Shown here in pieces: positions 29,498 through 38,314 of a stretch of DNA of 64,000 bases. The notes below the pieces were generated by a model that was not told where the DNA came from, searched no databases, and was given only the letters and a program-made list of their open reading frames with translations. The position numbers were made by a program, and so were the translations under genes. Positions within the stretch are counted from its first letter, which is position 1, and each line of letters starts with the position of its first letter. Origin of the DNA: Acetobacter farinalis (GTDB lineage: Bacteria > Pseudomonadota > Alphaproteobacteria > Acetobacterales > Acetobacteraceae); the NCBI RefSeq assembly GCF_011516935.1, contig NZ_WOTF01000005.1, forward strand, positions 55,253 to 119,252, given 5' to 3'.

Positions 29498-30405
29498 GAG
29501 TTCTGTCTCCTGGAAAGGGAATGATTGTGACGCGCTCTAAGCTCAAAAGCAGAGATTAACCCGTGATAAGGTTGATCAAATAATGACAGGAACAAAAATG
29601 CACCAAAAGGCACATTCCAGAGTGTAGACTCCTATAGACCTCTCGCTTCTCTGTTTTGCCAATCCTGTCTTTCACTCAATCTGACATTGTGGGCTCTGTA
29701 GCGTTAACTACAATCGCAACGCCAGATATCATGGTTGAGGGCTCCGGGTTCGTGACATAATTATGAATTGGTGCACCCGGAGACCGTTATGCATGGCATG
29801 ATGATGCAAACCCTGAATTATCAGGAGGCTACGAGGAAAGGAGTGTGTCCATCTCTTAATGTATTACAAAAAATACAAGACATAGAAGAATCTATGAGAA
29901 CCATCGCATAGGACGCGACTCCTGATCCGGAAGAGATCTGATGTCCGGGATACTATCCGGGTCTTTGTCACGAGATCAGTTCAGAACGGCTTGAGTGTCG
30001 TTCTGATCCATGCATGACCAACGGAAATCTTTATAAATTTTAAGAGGGAATCCTTTTATTATTCCCAAAGGGGATGCCTCCTGCCGGCGTCGCACCAAAA
30101 AAGAGTTCTTGACGCCATTTTGAACGTCACCCGAACCAATCTGATCGTTCTTTTGGGGTGTGGGAAGAACGCACTTTTTGCCCCGCATGCGGACTGATGG
30201 CAAAAAATATCTTATTTTCCCGGAACAAAACACTTCGTGGGATCCTTTGTTCTGTATTTCAGGAAAAATTCCGCGATGACATTTAACTGACATAAAATGA
30301 AAACAATAACGTCACGAAACCTTTCTGATCACCGTGATAAAGGCCACGCTGTTGTGATCGCTACGGAAGGGCCGGGCGGCCGACACTTGTCTGGAGAGCC
30401 CTTTG
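29498..30405. other. Long AT-richer intergenic region
   Basis: About 900 bp between the phosphatase promoter and the TonB receptor. I see one small candidate ORF (29789-29911, listed separately), a hairpin upstream of it, and a GGGAAT/ATTCCC stem at about 30046-30066. A 105-codon minus-strand frame (29976-30293) has no recognisable features. The remainder probably holds the TonB-receptor promoter. Confidence 0.4.
29789..29911 (+). CDS. Possible 40-aa small protein, SD inside a hairpin
   Basis: ATG CAT GGC ATG ATG ATG ... ATC GCA TAG, 40 codons, with SD CCGGAGA six bases before the start. The second half is helical ('LQKIQDIEESMRTIA'). The SD forms the right arm of an 8-bp stem (CTCCGGGT 29742-29749 with ACCCGGAG 29775-29782), which suggests control of translation. 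No family recognised, and it could be fortuitous. Confidence 0.3.
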   Translation: MHGMMMQTLNYQEATRKGVCPSLNVLQKIQDIEESMRTIA

Positions 30406-32868
30406 ATGCATCCCGTTTTTCACGTTACCAACCGCGCTGTTATGCGCCCGAACGCACGACGTGTGACCCTGAAGTGGTCCCTGCTGGCCTGCGTCGGGAT
30501 GGCTTTCGGAGGCGCGCAGGCGATGGCCGCTTCTGTTGATACGGCACCGCGTAATGTGACGAGCAAGTCGAGCAAAACGACGAAGACGAAGACGTTCAAA
30601 CCGACCAGAATGAAGAAAGCTGCGCATGTCCGAAGCGCGGCGGCAACTTCGGTCGCGGCCCCGGTTACGGAACACGCCATGCAGGCCGGTGCGCAAAGCG
30701 CTCCAACCCGTAAGGGCACGAATGAAGCGATCCTGGTGGCGGGCCACTATCGCACTGACTCCGCGCCTTATCAGGCGCCGACAAAAGCGCCGTTGTCGGC
30801 CTTTCAGCCGACATCTGTCATCAGCCAGCATTTTATCGAGAACAATATTCCACCCTCAGGCAGTTATGACACGATGGTAGCGCTTTCACCCAGCGTTGTT
30901 ACCATTGGGTCAAACGGGCCGGGGCTGGCGGAAAACAATGTGTCAGTCCGCGGGTTTTCGGATGGGCAGTATAACGTTCTGTTTGACGGTATTCCCTTCG
31001 CGGATGGGAATAACTTCACCCATCACACCACGGCTTATTATACCGCGCATGATCTGGGCGATATCAGCGTGGATCGTGGGCCGGGTGATGCCTCCACCAT
31101 GGGGTATGCAACCTTTGGCGGCACGATTGATGTGAACGGCAAGGCCCCTTCCGACCAGCGGATGGTGCAGGCCTATGGCAGCATGGGCTCCTGGAACACC
31201 TATACCTATGGTGGAGAACTCAATAGTGGCCGCATGAAGAAGCTGAACAATGCCTCTTTCGTGTTTGATGGCGGTGGCGTGCAAAGTAACGGCTACCAGA
31301 CTTACTCCCGGCAGCAGCGTTATAATTTCTATGGAAAATGGGTCCAGCCGCTTAACGACCATACAACGCTGACGTTCATGGGGCTGTATAACAATCTTGT
31401 TCAGTCCCCGCCGCCCGGCGTGACAAAGGACCAGATTGCCAAGTATGGCCCTGATTATGGCCTGTCCAACAATCCGAATTCGCAAAACTACTATAAATAC
31501 AATGTTGATACCATTCAGACGGACATGGCCTATATCGGCCTGAACTCTGATATTGGTGGTGGATGGACCATCGATAACAAGGTCTATACTTACGCGTATT
31601 ACCATCATGGCCATAACGAAAATGACGTGAACGGGACCACTCAGGCACAGTATCTTGCATCCGCACCGGTATGGAAAGGCAAGACAGTGGCGTGCGGTGG
31701 AACGTATGGTGCCAACAAACTGACGTATAACTCAGGTCCGGGGTGCGAGTTTGGTCAGGCGATGCGCCAGGATTATCGGGCCTGGGGAGACACGTTCGCT
31801 GTCAATCGTGACTTTGGTCTGGCGAAGCTGAAGCTGGGCTTTTGGCTGGAACATCAGACCGATACCCGCCAGCAGGGGAGTGTTAACTGGGCAGACGGCG
31901 GTACGTTCACCAATCCGGCAATGCCTCTCAATCGCCTTATGACGCTTGAGAACTTCAGTGCGCAGCCTTACGTGCAGCTTACGTTCCGGCCGCTGCCGAA
32001 CCTGGAAATCTCACCGGGTTTCAAATATGCGCTCATGGTGCGGCAGATTAACGCACCGGTTAACCAGAAGACAGGCACACCGCTGACGTATGACCAGACT
32101 TACGGCGCGCCGATGCCCTCTCTGAACGTGCATTATATGGTCAACCCGCACTGGTCAGCCTATCTGCAGGTCGCACGCGGGTTCCTTGCGCCGGATGCCG
32201 CCTATTTTTACACGCCTAATCCGGCGGCCAACAAGGTCAGCCCGGAAAACACAATGAACTACCAGATCGGCACAGCGTGGCAGAGCCGCCGCTTCACCCT
32301 TTCTGCTGACGTCTATTACATCAACTTCAGCAATTTTGTGACCAGCAACAAGCAGAACATTCCGGGTTACGGCCCGATGACCGTCTATTACAATCAGGGC
32401 GGCATTAATTATTACGGAATTGAAGGTGAGGCCTCCTATTATCTGGGGTCAGGCTTCACAGCGTTTGCGAATGGCAGCCTCAACCAGTCCAAAACCCAGG
32501 GCACGGGTGCGCCGATCGCCAATGCGCCGGATGCTACCGCAGCCGGGGGGATGATCTATGAGCATAACGGCCTTTATGCGTCCGTGATTGATAAATGGGT
32601 TGGTTCACGCGCGGGTTCCATAACCTCTGCGGGGAAGGCTGCGAATGGACTTGATCCCTTCAATCAGCTTGATATTTCGATTGGCTATACGATCCACAGC
32701 AAGGATCATTTTGTCCCGCCAGTCAAATTCCAGCTCAGCATGACCAATCTGGCGGATAGCAAGAAGATCTTCGCTTATTCCGGAACAACGGCTGATGGTG
32801 TGTCACAGTGGAACACACAGCCCGGCCGTGGCTTCTTCGGGTCGGTTTCTGTTCCTATCGGGTTCTAA
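30406..32868 (+). CDS. TonB-dependent outer-membrane receptor
   Basis: About 820 aa. The signal peptide 'LLACVGMAFGGAQAMAA' ends near residue 42, followed by a Lys/Thr-rich linker, then the plug domain ('NVSVRGFSDGQYNVLFDGIPF', 'GDISVDRGPGDASTMGYATFGGTI') and a 22-strand-type barrel ending in a C-terminal aromatic residue ('SVSVPIGF'). The barrel contains the typical 'NYQIGTAWQSRRFTLSADVYYINF'. The substrate (siderophore, cobalamin, sugar) cannot be told. ATG 30406 is used, with GGAGAG upstream. It is followed by a cytochrome b561, as is common when iron uptake is the theme. Confidence 0.93.
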   Translation: MHPVFHVTNRAVMRPNARRVTLKWSLLACVGMAFGGAQAMAASVDTAPRNVTSKSSKTTKTKTFKPTRMKKAAHVRSAAATSVAAPVTEHAMQAGAQSAPTRKGTNEAILVAGHYRTDSAPYQAPTKAPLSAFQPTSVISQHFIENNIPPSGSYDTMVALSPSVVTIGSNGPGLAENNVSVRGFSDGQYNVLFDGIPFADGNNFTHHTTAYYTAHDLGDISVDRGPGDASTMGYATFGGTIDVNGKAPSDQRMVQAYGSMGSWNTYTYGGELNSGRMKKLNNASFVFDGGGVQSNGYQTYSRQQRYNFYGKWVQPLNDHTTLTFMGLYNNLVQSPPPGVTKDQIAKYGPDYGLSNNPNSQNYYKYNVDTIQTDMAYIGLNSDIGGGWTIDNKVYTYAYYHHGHNENDVNGTTQAQYLASAPVWKGKTVACGGTYGANKLTYNSGPGCEFGQAMRQDYRAWGDTFAVNRDFGLAKLKLGFWLEHQTDTRQQGSVNWADGGTFTNPAMPLNRLMTLENFSAQPYVQLTFRPLPNLEISPGFKYALMVRQINAPVNQKTGTPLTYDQTYGAPMPSLNVHYMVNPHWSAYLQVARGFLAPDAAYFYTPNPAANKVSPENTMNYQIGTAWQSRRFTLSADVYYINFSNFVTSNKQNIPGYGPMTVYYNQGGINYYGIEGEASYYLGSGFTAFANGSLNQSKTQGTGAPIANAPDATAAGGMIYEHNGLYASVIDKWVGSRAGSITSAGKAANGLDPFNQLDISIGYTIHSKDHFVPPVKFQLSMTNLADSKKIFAYSGTTADGVSQWNTQPGRGFFGSVSVPIGF

Positions 32869-32982
32869 AAAGACAGACAAAGTGCGTTGCGGTGGATGTC
32901 GCCGCAGCGCACGTGTGTTAGAGGCAGCGTGACGTTTATCAAAACAGCAGTTGGAAAAGCCAAAGTGCCTCAGGAGCCCGGA

Positions 32983-33528
32983 ATGTCTGGAACTTTGTCA
33001 ATCGGTACCTCTTCGAGCACGGCAAGATATGACAGAGGAACAATCCTGTTCCATTGGGGCACGGCGGCCCTCGTGCTGTGCCTTGCTCTTACAGGAGAGC
33101 TTCTCAATACGTTTTCGCACCCGGTTCATCATGCTTTTGCCATAGCTCACATGACATGCGGTGTGGTGCTGAGTGTTGTAATGCTGGCCCGTATTGCCTG
33201 GCGCCTTCTGGCCGGACGCCATTTGCCTGTTAAGCAGTCCCGCTCTCTGCATCAGTTGGCCTTTGCCGTGGCAATGGGTCTTTATGCCCTGATTATCACA
33301 GAAGCCACCCTTGGTTTTCTCTGGCGCTGGGGGCATGGGCGGGCAATGGCTTTTTTCGCGTTTTCAATTCCTTCGCCACTTGCAGTGTTTCCCAAAAACA
33401 CCACGTCTGCTCTTGGTTCAGCGCACTGGTGGCTCGCACTCGTGATTATTGCTGTTGTGCTGGGGCATGTTGCCGCGGCTGTCTGGCATTTACGGCGACG
33501 GGACGGGGTGTTCTCACGCATGCTGTGA
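32983..33528 (+). CDS. Cytochrome b561-family protein
   Basis: About 181 aa, four predicted membrane helices. Histidines suited to two b-type haems are in 'ILFHWGTAALVL', 'HHAFAIAHMTCGVVL' and 'VVLGHVAAAVWHL'. These proteins move electrons from quinol to periplasmic acceptors, and beside a TonB receptor one could assist iron reduction (inference). ATG 32983 with SD CAGGAG; the longer frame from 32887 starts in the gap after the receptor. Confidence 0.88.
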   Translation: MSGTLSIGTSSSTARYDRGTILFHWGTAALVLCLALTGELLNTFSHPVHHAFAIAHMTCGVVLSVVMLARIAWRLLAGRHLPVKQSRSLHQLAFAVAMGLYALIITEATLGFLWRWGHGRAMAFFAFSIPSPLAVFPKNTTSALGSAHWWLALVIIAVVLGHVAAAVWHLRRRDGVFSRML

Positions 33529-33629
33529 GCGGCATTTTTCTGGCTTGCCATATCGGGGAATGATATCCCGGTCATATGTGATGCGTGCCTGTTTTTGTTG
33601 CCTATGGAAAGTGAAGTGGCTGCCTGACG

Positions 33630-34652
33630 ATGGTTGTGTGGATTATCCTGTTTGTGGTGGCGACCCTGATGTTCGCCTTAAGCGCGGTTTCCGGCGGGGG
33701 AGCGGGGTTGATCCTCATGCCTGTGCTGGGCCTGCTGCTGCCCCCCGCAGGCGTTCCCGCAGCCCTTTCCATCGGAACCGCCGTCAGTTCAATGTCCCGC
33801 ATTGCTCTGTTTTTTCAGAACATACGCTGGGCGGTTGTCTTGCGGTTTGTTCCTCTGGCGCTCCCTGCGGCCTGGGGTGGGGTGCTGCTGCTCAAGCAGG
33901 TGCAGCCGGTTTATCTTGATCTTCTGCTGGGCCTGTTCCTGCTGGGCAATTTGCCGCTTCTACTGCGCCGCTCCGGAAAAGAACAACAGGCTCAACCAAA
34001 AGCGGATCGTGTTGTCTGGTTGCCGGTTATCGGGGCGCTGGCGGGATTTATTTCCGGTTTTACCGGAGCGGTTGGGCTGCTTTTCAACCGGTTTTATCAT
34101 CAGCTTGGCCTGAGCAAGCACCAGATTGTTGCAACGCGTGCAGCCAATGACGTTCTTCTGCATCTGGTAAAGGTTTTTCTCTACCTGCATTATGGCCTTA
34201 TCACCCGCTCAGTCTTGACGGCGGGTCTTGTGGTGGCCTTGGCGGCACTCCTCTCGTCCGTCAGCATGAAGCGTGTTTTGCGCTATGTGCCAGATCATCT
34301 GTTCAGGCAGGTGGGGCATGGGTCAGCCGTACTGGCGGGGCTGGCAATGATGGGGATCGCGGGGAGTAATATCCTGACACAGGAGCAGGTTGCCTTGTAT
34401 TATGTGCAGGGAGCCCGCGCGCAGGAAGATAGCAAACTGGTGCTTGACTGGCGGCAACACCGCCTGACATTCGAGGTGGAAAAGCCTGTCGAGTTGGAAA
34501 TTCACGATCTGGCCCGATCACAGTGGCACTTGCCCGCAGCCTCCGAGTGCGCGCCGGAGGCCCCCTCCGTGATTTTGCACCTCTCGCCGGTAGACGGTGT
34601 CTACGTGACGCACAGGCAGAAGGGACAGCTAACCTGCCATACTGTGTCGTGA
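33630..34652 (+). CDS. TauE/SafE-family (TSUP) membrane permease with soluble tail
   Basis: 340 aa, about eight membrane helices. The two TSUP repeats are visible: 'SAVSGGGAGLILMPVLGLLLP' near residue 18 and 'GFISGFTGAVGLLFNRFYHQLGL' near residue 137. TSUP proteins export sulfite, sulfonates or other organic anions. After the last helix (about 260) there is a roughly 80-residue non-membrane extension ('LEIHDLARSQWHLP...'), unusual for the family. IS1 is inserted 21 bp beyond its stop. Confidence 0.82.
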   Translation: MVVWIILFVVATLMFALSAVSGGGAGLILMPVLGLLLPPAGVPAALSIGTAVSSMSRIALFFQNIRWAVVLRFVPLALPAAWGGVLLLKQVQPVYLDLLLGLFLLGNLPLLLRRSGKEQQAQPKADRVVWLPVIGALAGFISGFTGAVGLLFNRFYHQLGLSKHQIVATRAANDVLLHLVKVFLYLHYGLITRSVLTAGLVVALAALLSSVSMKRVLRYVPDHLFRQVGHGSAVLAGLAMMGIAGSNILTQEQVALYYVQGARAQEDSKLVLDWRQHRLTFEVEKPVELEIHDLARSQWHLPAASECAPEAPSVILHLSPVDGVYVTHRQKGQLTCHTVS

Positions 34653-34673
34653 TGCCGTAAGCCTGGAGCCTTA

Positions 34674-35520
34674 GGCTCAGGACTCATTCTTTGAGAAAGA
34701 AGATGAAGCTTGCTGCGATGTGGATTGCAGACATGAATGTATGAGCGCAGCGATCATATCTGGTTGCAACACGTCGCCAGTCTTTCAGCTTTGCGAACAT
34801 GTTTTCGATCAGATGGCGCTTTTTATACAGATGCCAGTCATAAGGCGGCTTTGATTTCCGGTTCTTCTTCGGCGGAATACAGGCTGTGATATTCCGGTCT
34901 GCAAGCGATAACCTGATCCGGTTGCTGTCATAGCCTCTGTCCCCGATGACTTCTTCTGTCCCGTCGGGGAGATCTGCCAGCAGCACGTCTGCGCCTTTGA
35001 AGTCACTGACCTGACCTGCAGTCAGATGCAGGCGAACAGGCCGGCCCTGACCATCGCACACGGCATGGAGTTTTGAGTTCAGGCCGCCTTTTGTCCGTCC
35101 GATATGACGGGGAAAAGCCCCTTTTTGAGCAGGGACGCCGACGTCCGGTGCGCCTTGAGATGTGTTGCATCGATCATCAGGCGCTTTGAACGGCCAGCCT
35201 GTTCTGTCAGGGCGACAAATATCCTGTCAAACACACCCAGGCGGCTCCACCGGATAAAGCGGTTGTATAAAGTCTTGTACGGACCATACGCTTTCGGAGC
35301 GTCTTTCCACTGAAGACCGTTACGGATTACATAAACGATCCCGCTCAGAACACGCCGGTCATCCACACGCGGAACCCCGTGTGCCAGAGGAAAAAACGGC
35401 TCAATCCGCGTCATCTGGCGTTCAGACAGCAAAAATATCTGATTCACAGGCTCACCTCCATCGGTAAGCCTGTGAATCACAGCGTCTCGCTCAGTTCAAG
35501 AAATTAATAGGTCCTGAGCC
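34674..35520 (-). mobile_element. IS5-family element (IS427-like), 847 bp
   Basis: Ends are the inverted repeats GGCTCAGGAC (34674-34683) and GTCCTGAGCC (35511-35520), flanked by TA (34672-34673 and 35521-35522), the usual 2-bp target duplication of this group. The transposase is split over two frames. Its right TA is also the left TA of the next IS. Confidence 0.85.
34684..35447 (-). CDS. IS5-family transposase made by -1 frameshifting (orfA/orfB)
   Basis: The first frame (about 35447 to 35079) encodes the N-terminal DUF4096-type half ('NQIFLLSERQMTRIEPFFP', 'RVLSGIVYVIRNGLQWKDAP', 'MIDATHLKAHRTSASLLKKG'). The second (to 34684) encodes the DDE half ('LTAGQVSDFKGADVLL', 'IGDRGYDSNRIR', 'RHLIENMFAKLKDWRRVATRYDR'). 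A -1 slip at the CTCAAAAAGGGG tract joins them as SLLKKGAFPRHIGRTKGG, restoring the family consensus. Probably a functional programmed frameshift. A GTG start at 35447 has a GGAGG SD. Confidence 0.85.
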
Positions 35521-35522
35521 TA

Positions 35523-36390
35523 GAGGGTGTTATGCACATTGGATCATCTGTGCGGCATGTTTGAGCATGTATCCGACGAATGCGATGACGTGGAAGCCTG
35601 CGAGCGTGGTCGCGTATCTTTCGTAGTCCTTGACCAGCCTGCGACAGCGCGTGGCCCAGGCAAAGGATCGCTCCACGACCCAGCGACGCGGCAGCAGGAC
35701 AAAGCCGCGCTTGGCTTCTGGCAGTTTGACCACATGCAGGGCAATGCCTTCGGCGGCAGCGGCGTCGGCCGCGACTTCGCCGGTATAGCCCTGATCGACA
35801 TAGGCGAGTGTGACGTTGTCGCCGGTCGCGTCCTGGATGTCGGCGGCGAGACGTGCCACGGCGGCGCGATCGCCGACATCGGCCGGCGTCACATGAAGAG
35901 CGAGCAAGTGCCCGAGCGTGTCCACCGCCATATGCACCTTCGAGCCGCGCTTGCGCTTGGCGCCGTCATAACCGGCACGGGTGCCGCTTTCCGGCGTGGA
36001 GCGCAGCGTACGGCTATCAATGATCGCGGCCGTGGGTTCTTCCGCCCGTCCAGAGGCGAGGCGCAGCAAAGCTCGCAGATCCTGTGCCAGGGCCTCGAAA
36101 CAGCCCGACGCCAGCCAGCGCTGCGATTGTTGATACACCGCCGACCACGGCGGGAAGTCGTTCGGCATGGCGCGCCAGGCAATGCCATAACGGATCACGT
36201 AACGCAGGGCATTGAACAACTCGCGCAGGGAATGCTCTCGCTGCGGCGCAGCCTCAGTCATCAGAGTGAGATAAGGAACCACCAGCGACCACTCTTCGTC
36301 GCTGACGTCAGACGGATACGGCTTGCGAGGCAGAACAGGGCTCATCCAGTTCCATTAGACCCAAGCGCCGCAAAAGTACATAACACCCTC
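35523..36390 (-). mobile_element. Second IS5-family element, 868 bp
   Basis: Inverted ends GAGGGTGTTATG (35523-35534) and CATAACACCCTC (36379-36390), flanked by TA (35521-35522 and 36391-36392). The left TA is shared with the first IS. A single complete transposase frame fills it. Confidence 0.85.
35530..36345 (-). CDS. IS5-family DDE transposase (single ORF)
   Basis: 271 aa. The N-terminal 'YPSDVSDEEWSLVVPYL' and 'LRYVIRYGIAWRAMPNDFPPW' precede a DDE core: D in 'AAIIDSRTLRSTPESG', D in 'LAYVDQGYTGEVA', and E in 'RRWVVERSFAWATRCRRLVKDYER'. Its stop lies inside the left inverted repeat. Appears intact. Confidence 0.93.
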   Translation of the reverse strand: MSPVLPRKPYPSDVSDEEWSLVVPYLTLMTEAAPQREHSLRELFNALRYVIRYGIAWRAMPNDFPPWSAVYQQSQRWLASGCFEALAQDLRALLRLASGRAEEPTAAIIDSRTLRSTPESGTRAGYDGAKRKRGSKVHMAVDTLGHLLALHVTPADVGDRAAVARLAADIQDATGDNVTLAYVDQGYTGEVAADAAAAEGIALHVVKLPEAKRGFVLLPRRWVVERSFAWATRCRRLVKDYERYATTLAGFHVIAFVGYMLKHAAQMIQCA

Positions 36391-37241
36391 TAGAATTGCT
36401 CGATCTGGCTGCGGAAATCGTTCAACCGGCTCAATGTCAGCATGGTCTTTTCCCGCTGAACAGCAGAGAGACCAAAGGCAATGGCTTCAAGGAGCGCGAC
36501 CGTGGCTGAATGGAGCGCAATATGCTCTTCCTTGCCGCGCATGGCTTTCACGATCACCGTTCCGGGCGGAACGGCTGTGGCGGGAATATGGTCTGTAATC
36601 AAAACTGTGGGCAGACCCAACCGCTTTGCCTCACGGAACAGGAGGGCGATTTCTCGGTACAGCGTACCATAGGCCATCACGATAACCCCATCACCTTCCC
36701 GAAGGGCGACAAGATCATCCGCAAACGCGCGGCCGGTCGCCCCGATCGGCAGGCTGGCACGCCCGTTACGTTTCAAAACGCGACTCATATAGTCTGCAAG
36801 ACCATGAGACGGCCCGATGCCGAATACGGCAATACGCTCACAGGGGTGGAGCGCCTTGACGGCTTCAGCAAGACGCTGCTGCGTGCGCGGTTTGTGCAAA
36901 GCTGTGGCAATTTCAACATGTGTTTGCAGAATGCCGCTGATTGCCTTTTCAAGATCCGCCCCGATATCCTCAAGGGTGCGCGACATGGCGGTGGCGGGGT
37001 CACTCGGCTTCGTCAGGCTGGCAATCAGTACTTTCCGCAGGGCTGCCAGGCTTTCAAAACCCATTGCCTGAACGGCACGAATGACCGTAGCATCGGATGT
37101 TCCGATCTGTTCGGCCAGTTCGGCGGCTGAACTGGCAAGTGCGAGGGCGCGGTTGGCATGGATAAACTGTGCAACGCGCCTTGCTGTTGGGGTCAGGCCT
37201 GAATCGGGGTGCAGGCTTTCAAAAATCGGGTCTGCTGTCAA
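36390..37241 (-). CDS. MurR/RpiR-family transcriptional regulator
   Basis: 283 aa: an N-terminal HTH_6 ('SAAELAEQIGTSDATVIRAVQAMGFESLAALRKVL', residues about 38-75) and a C-terminal SIS sugar-phosphate-binding domain ('ERIAVFGIGPSHGLADYMSRVLKR', 'VIVMAYGTLYREIALLFREAKRLG'). Such regulators usually control sugar or amino-sugar catabolism; no such genes adjoin it. The start seems to be TTG 37241, as no in-frame ATG exists nearby. IS2 lies exactly at its stop codon: the last codon TTC is followed by TA(target)G(IS), so TAA became TAG and the protein is unchanged. Confidence 0.85.
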   Translation of the reverse strand: MTADPIFESLHPDSGLTPTARRVAQFIHANRALALASSAAELAEQIGTSDATVIRAVQAMGFESLAALRKVLIASLTKPSDPATAMSRTLEDIGADLEKAISGILQTHVEIATALHKPRTQQRLAEAVKALHPCERIAVFGIGPSHGLADYMSRVLKRNGRASLPIGATGRAFADDLVALREGDGVIVMAYGTLYREIALLFREAKRLGLPTVLITDHIPATAVPPGTVIVKAMRGKEEHIALHSATVALLEAIAFGLSAVQREKTMLTLSRLNDFRSQIEQF

Positions 37242-37666
37242 AACGAGCGAATCTCTTATGAAAATATTTTGTCTTTAATAGCATCGCGTACATGATTTCG
37301 TCGTCAAGTTTATAAAAATTTCGCTCTGCATGCTTATGCTGCCCTCGTGGTAAAAAATCTTTTTAATTGAAGGAAAAAACCAGATGACTGCAAAACGCAC
37401 TCGGAACGGTGTCCATCTGCGGTGCGTCAGAGCATGAGCGGGCCAAATGACGCGCAGAGAGAAGGGCTGTGCATATCTGCTGCCTGATAATGTCTGTCAG
37501 GCATAACACCGCCCCACGCAATTCTGTGCTAACTCCCCTTTATCGTAGATGAAAGTTTTATGACAGGCGCACCAAAGGGTATTCTGAAGAAGCATTTTTT
37601 GATTTTTGAGACCGTTCATCATTCTGTTTTATAGTTTTATGCCTTACCTGAATTGGTTTACATGCC
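37242..37666. other. Intergenic region with a 17-codon ORF behind a good SD
   Basis: 425 bp between divergent rpiR-like and fetA-like genes. ATG 37384 with SD AAGGA about 10 bases upstream opens MTAKRTRNGVHLRCVRA and then stops at 37437. It looks like a leader peptide or the remnant of a gene lost from beside the RpiR regulator. Otherwise AT-rich promoter sequence. Confidence 0.35.
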
Positions 37667-38314
37667 GTGACTGAAGTCCGCCCCTCTGAATTCGAAAATT
37701 CCGGCATCCTTGCCAGTGGTCTGTCCGTCCGTGCCTTGCGTAATCTCCATGCAGGCCCATGCACCTTCGATGTTCCGGCAGGAGACTGTCTGCTGATTAC
37801 TGGGGCCTCCGGTTCCGGCAAATCAGTCCTGTTACGCATGATGGCCGATCTGGACCCGCATCAGGGTGATGTGGCGCTGGATGGGCAGTTCTGTTCCGCC
37901 ATGCCAGCGCACCTCTGGCGGCAGGCGGTCTATTACATGTCAGCCGAGCCCGGCTGGTGGTCCGATGCCGTTCTGGATCATCTGCCAGATGACACCCTGA
38001 CGCGGAGCCTCATGACCACGCTCGCCCTGAAGGACGATGTGTTGGTCAGGCCGCTGCATCGCCTGTCTACCGGGGAGCGGCAGCGCCTTGCCTTGATCCG
38101 GGGGCTGCACCATAAGCCTCGCGCCCTGCTGCTGGATGAACCCTGCTCAGCGCTGGATGAAGCCACAACTCTGAGGGTGGAGGCCCTGATCCACCAGATC
38201 ATGTCAGAAGGGACGACAGTTGTTCTTGTCTCGCATGATCCGGCTCAGGCGGAACGGATGGGCACCAGACATCTTGAAATGGCCCACGGCCGTTTTGTAG
38301 AAGGGGCTCCATGA
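37667..38314 (+). CDS. fetA: ABC transporter ATPase, FetA-like (iron export)
   Basis: 215 aa ATP-binding subunit. Walker A 'GASGSGKSVLLRMM', a Q-loop-free short variant region 'YYMSAEPGWWSDAV', signature 'LSTGERQRLALIRGL', Walker B 'ALLLDEPCSALDE' and the switch histidine in 'VLVSHDPAQAERMG'. The pairing with a FetB-type permease identifies the FetAB/YbbLM class, which exports iron and aids oxidative-stress resistance. Begins with GTG at 37667; its stop overlaps the permease start (ATGA at 38311). Confidence 0.82.
   Translation: MTEVRPSEFENSGILASGLSVRALRNLHAGPCTFDVPAGDCLLITGASGSGKSVLLRMMADLDPHQGDVALDGQFCSAMPAHLWRQAVYYMSAEPGWWSDAVLDHLPDDTLTRSLMTTLALKDDVLVRPLHRLSTGERQRLALIRGLHHKPRALLLDEPCSALDEATTLRVEALIHQIMSEGTTVVLVSHDPAQAERMGTRHLEMAHGRFVEGAP

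Noticed and set aside
29976..30293. 105-codon minus-strand frame in the gap before the TonB receptor
   Set aside because: No recognisable domain and no good SD; composition looks like non-coding DNA.
35527..36393. 288-codon plus-strand frame opposite the second IS transposase
   Set aside because: Antisense of a well-defined DDE transposase and extending past the IS end.
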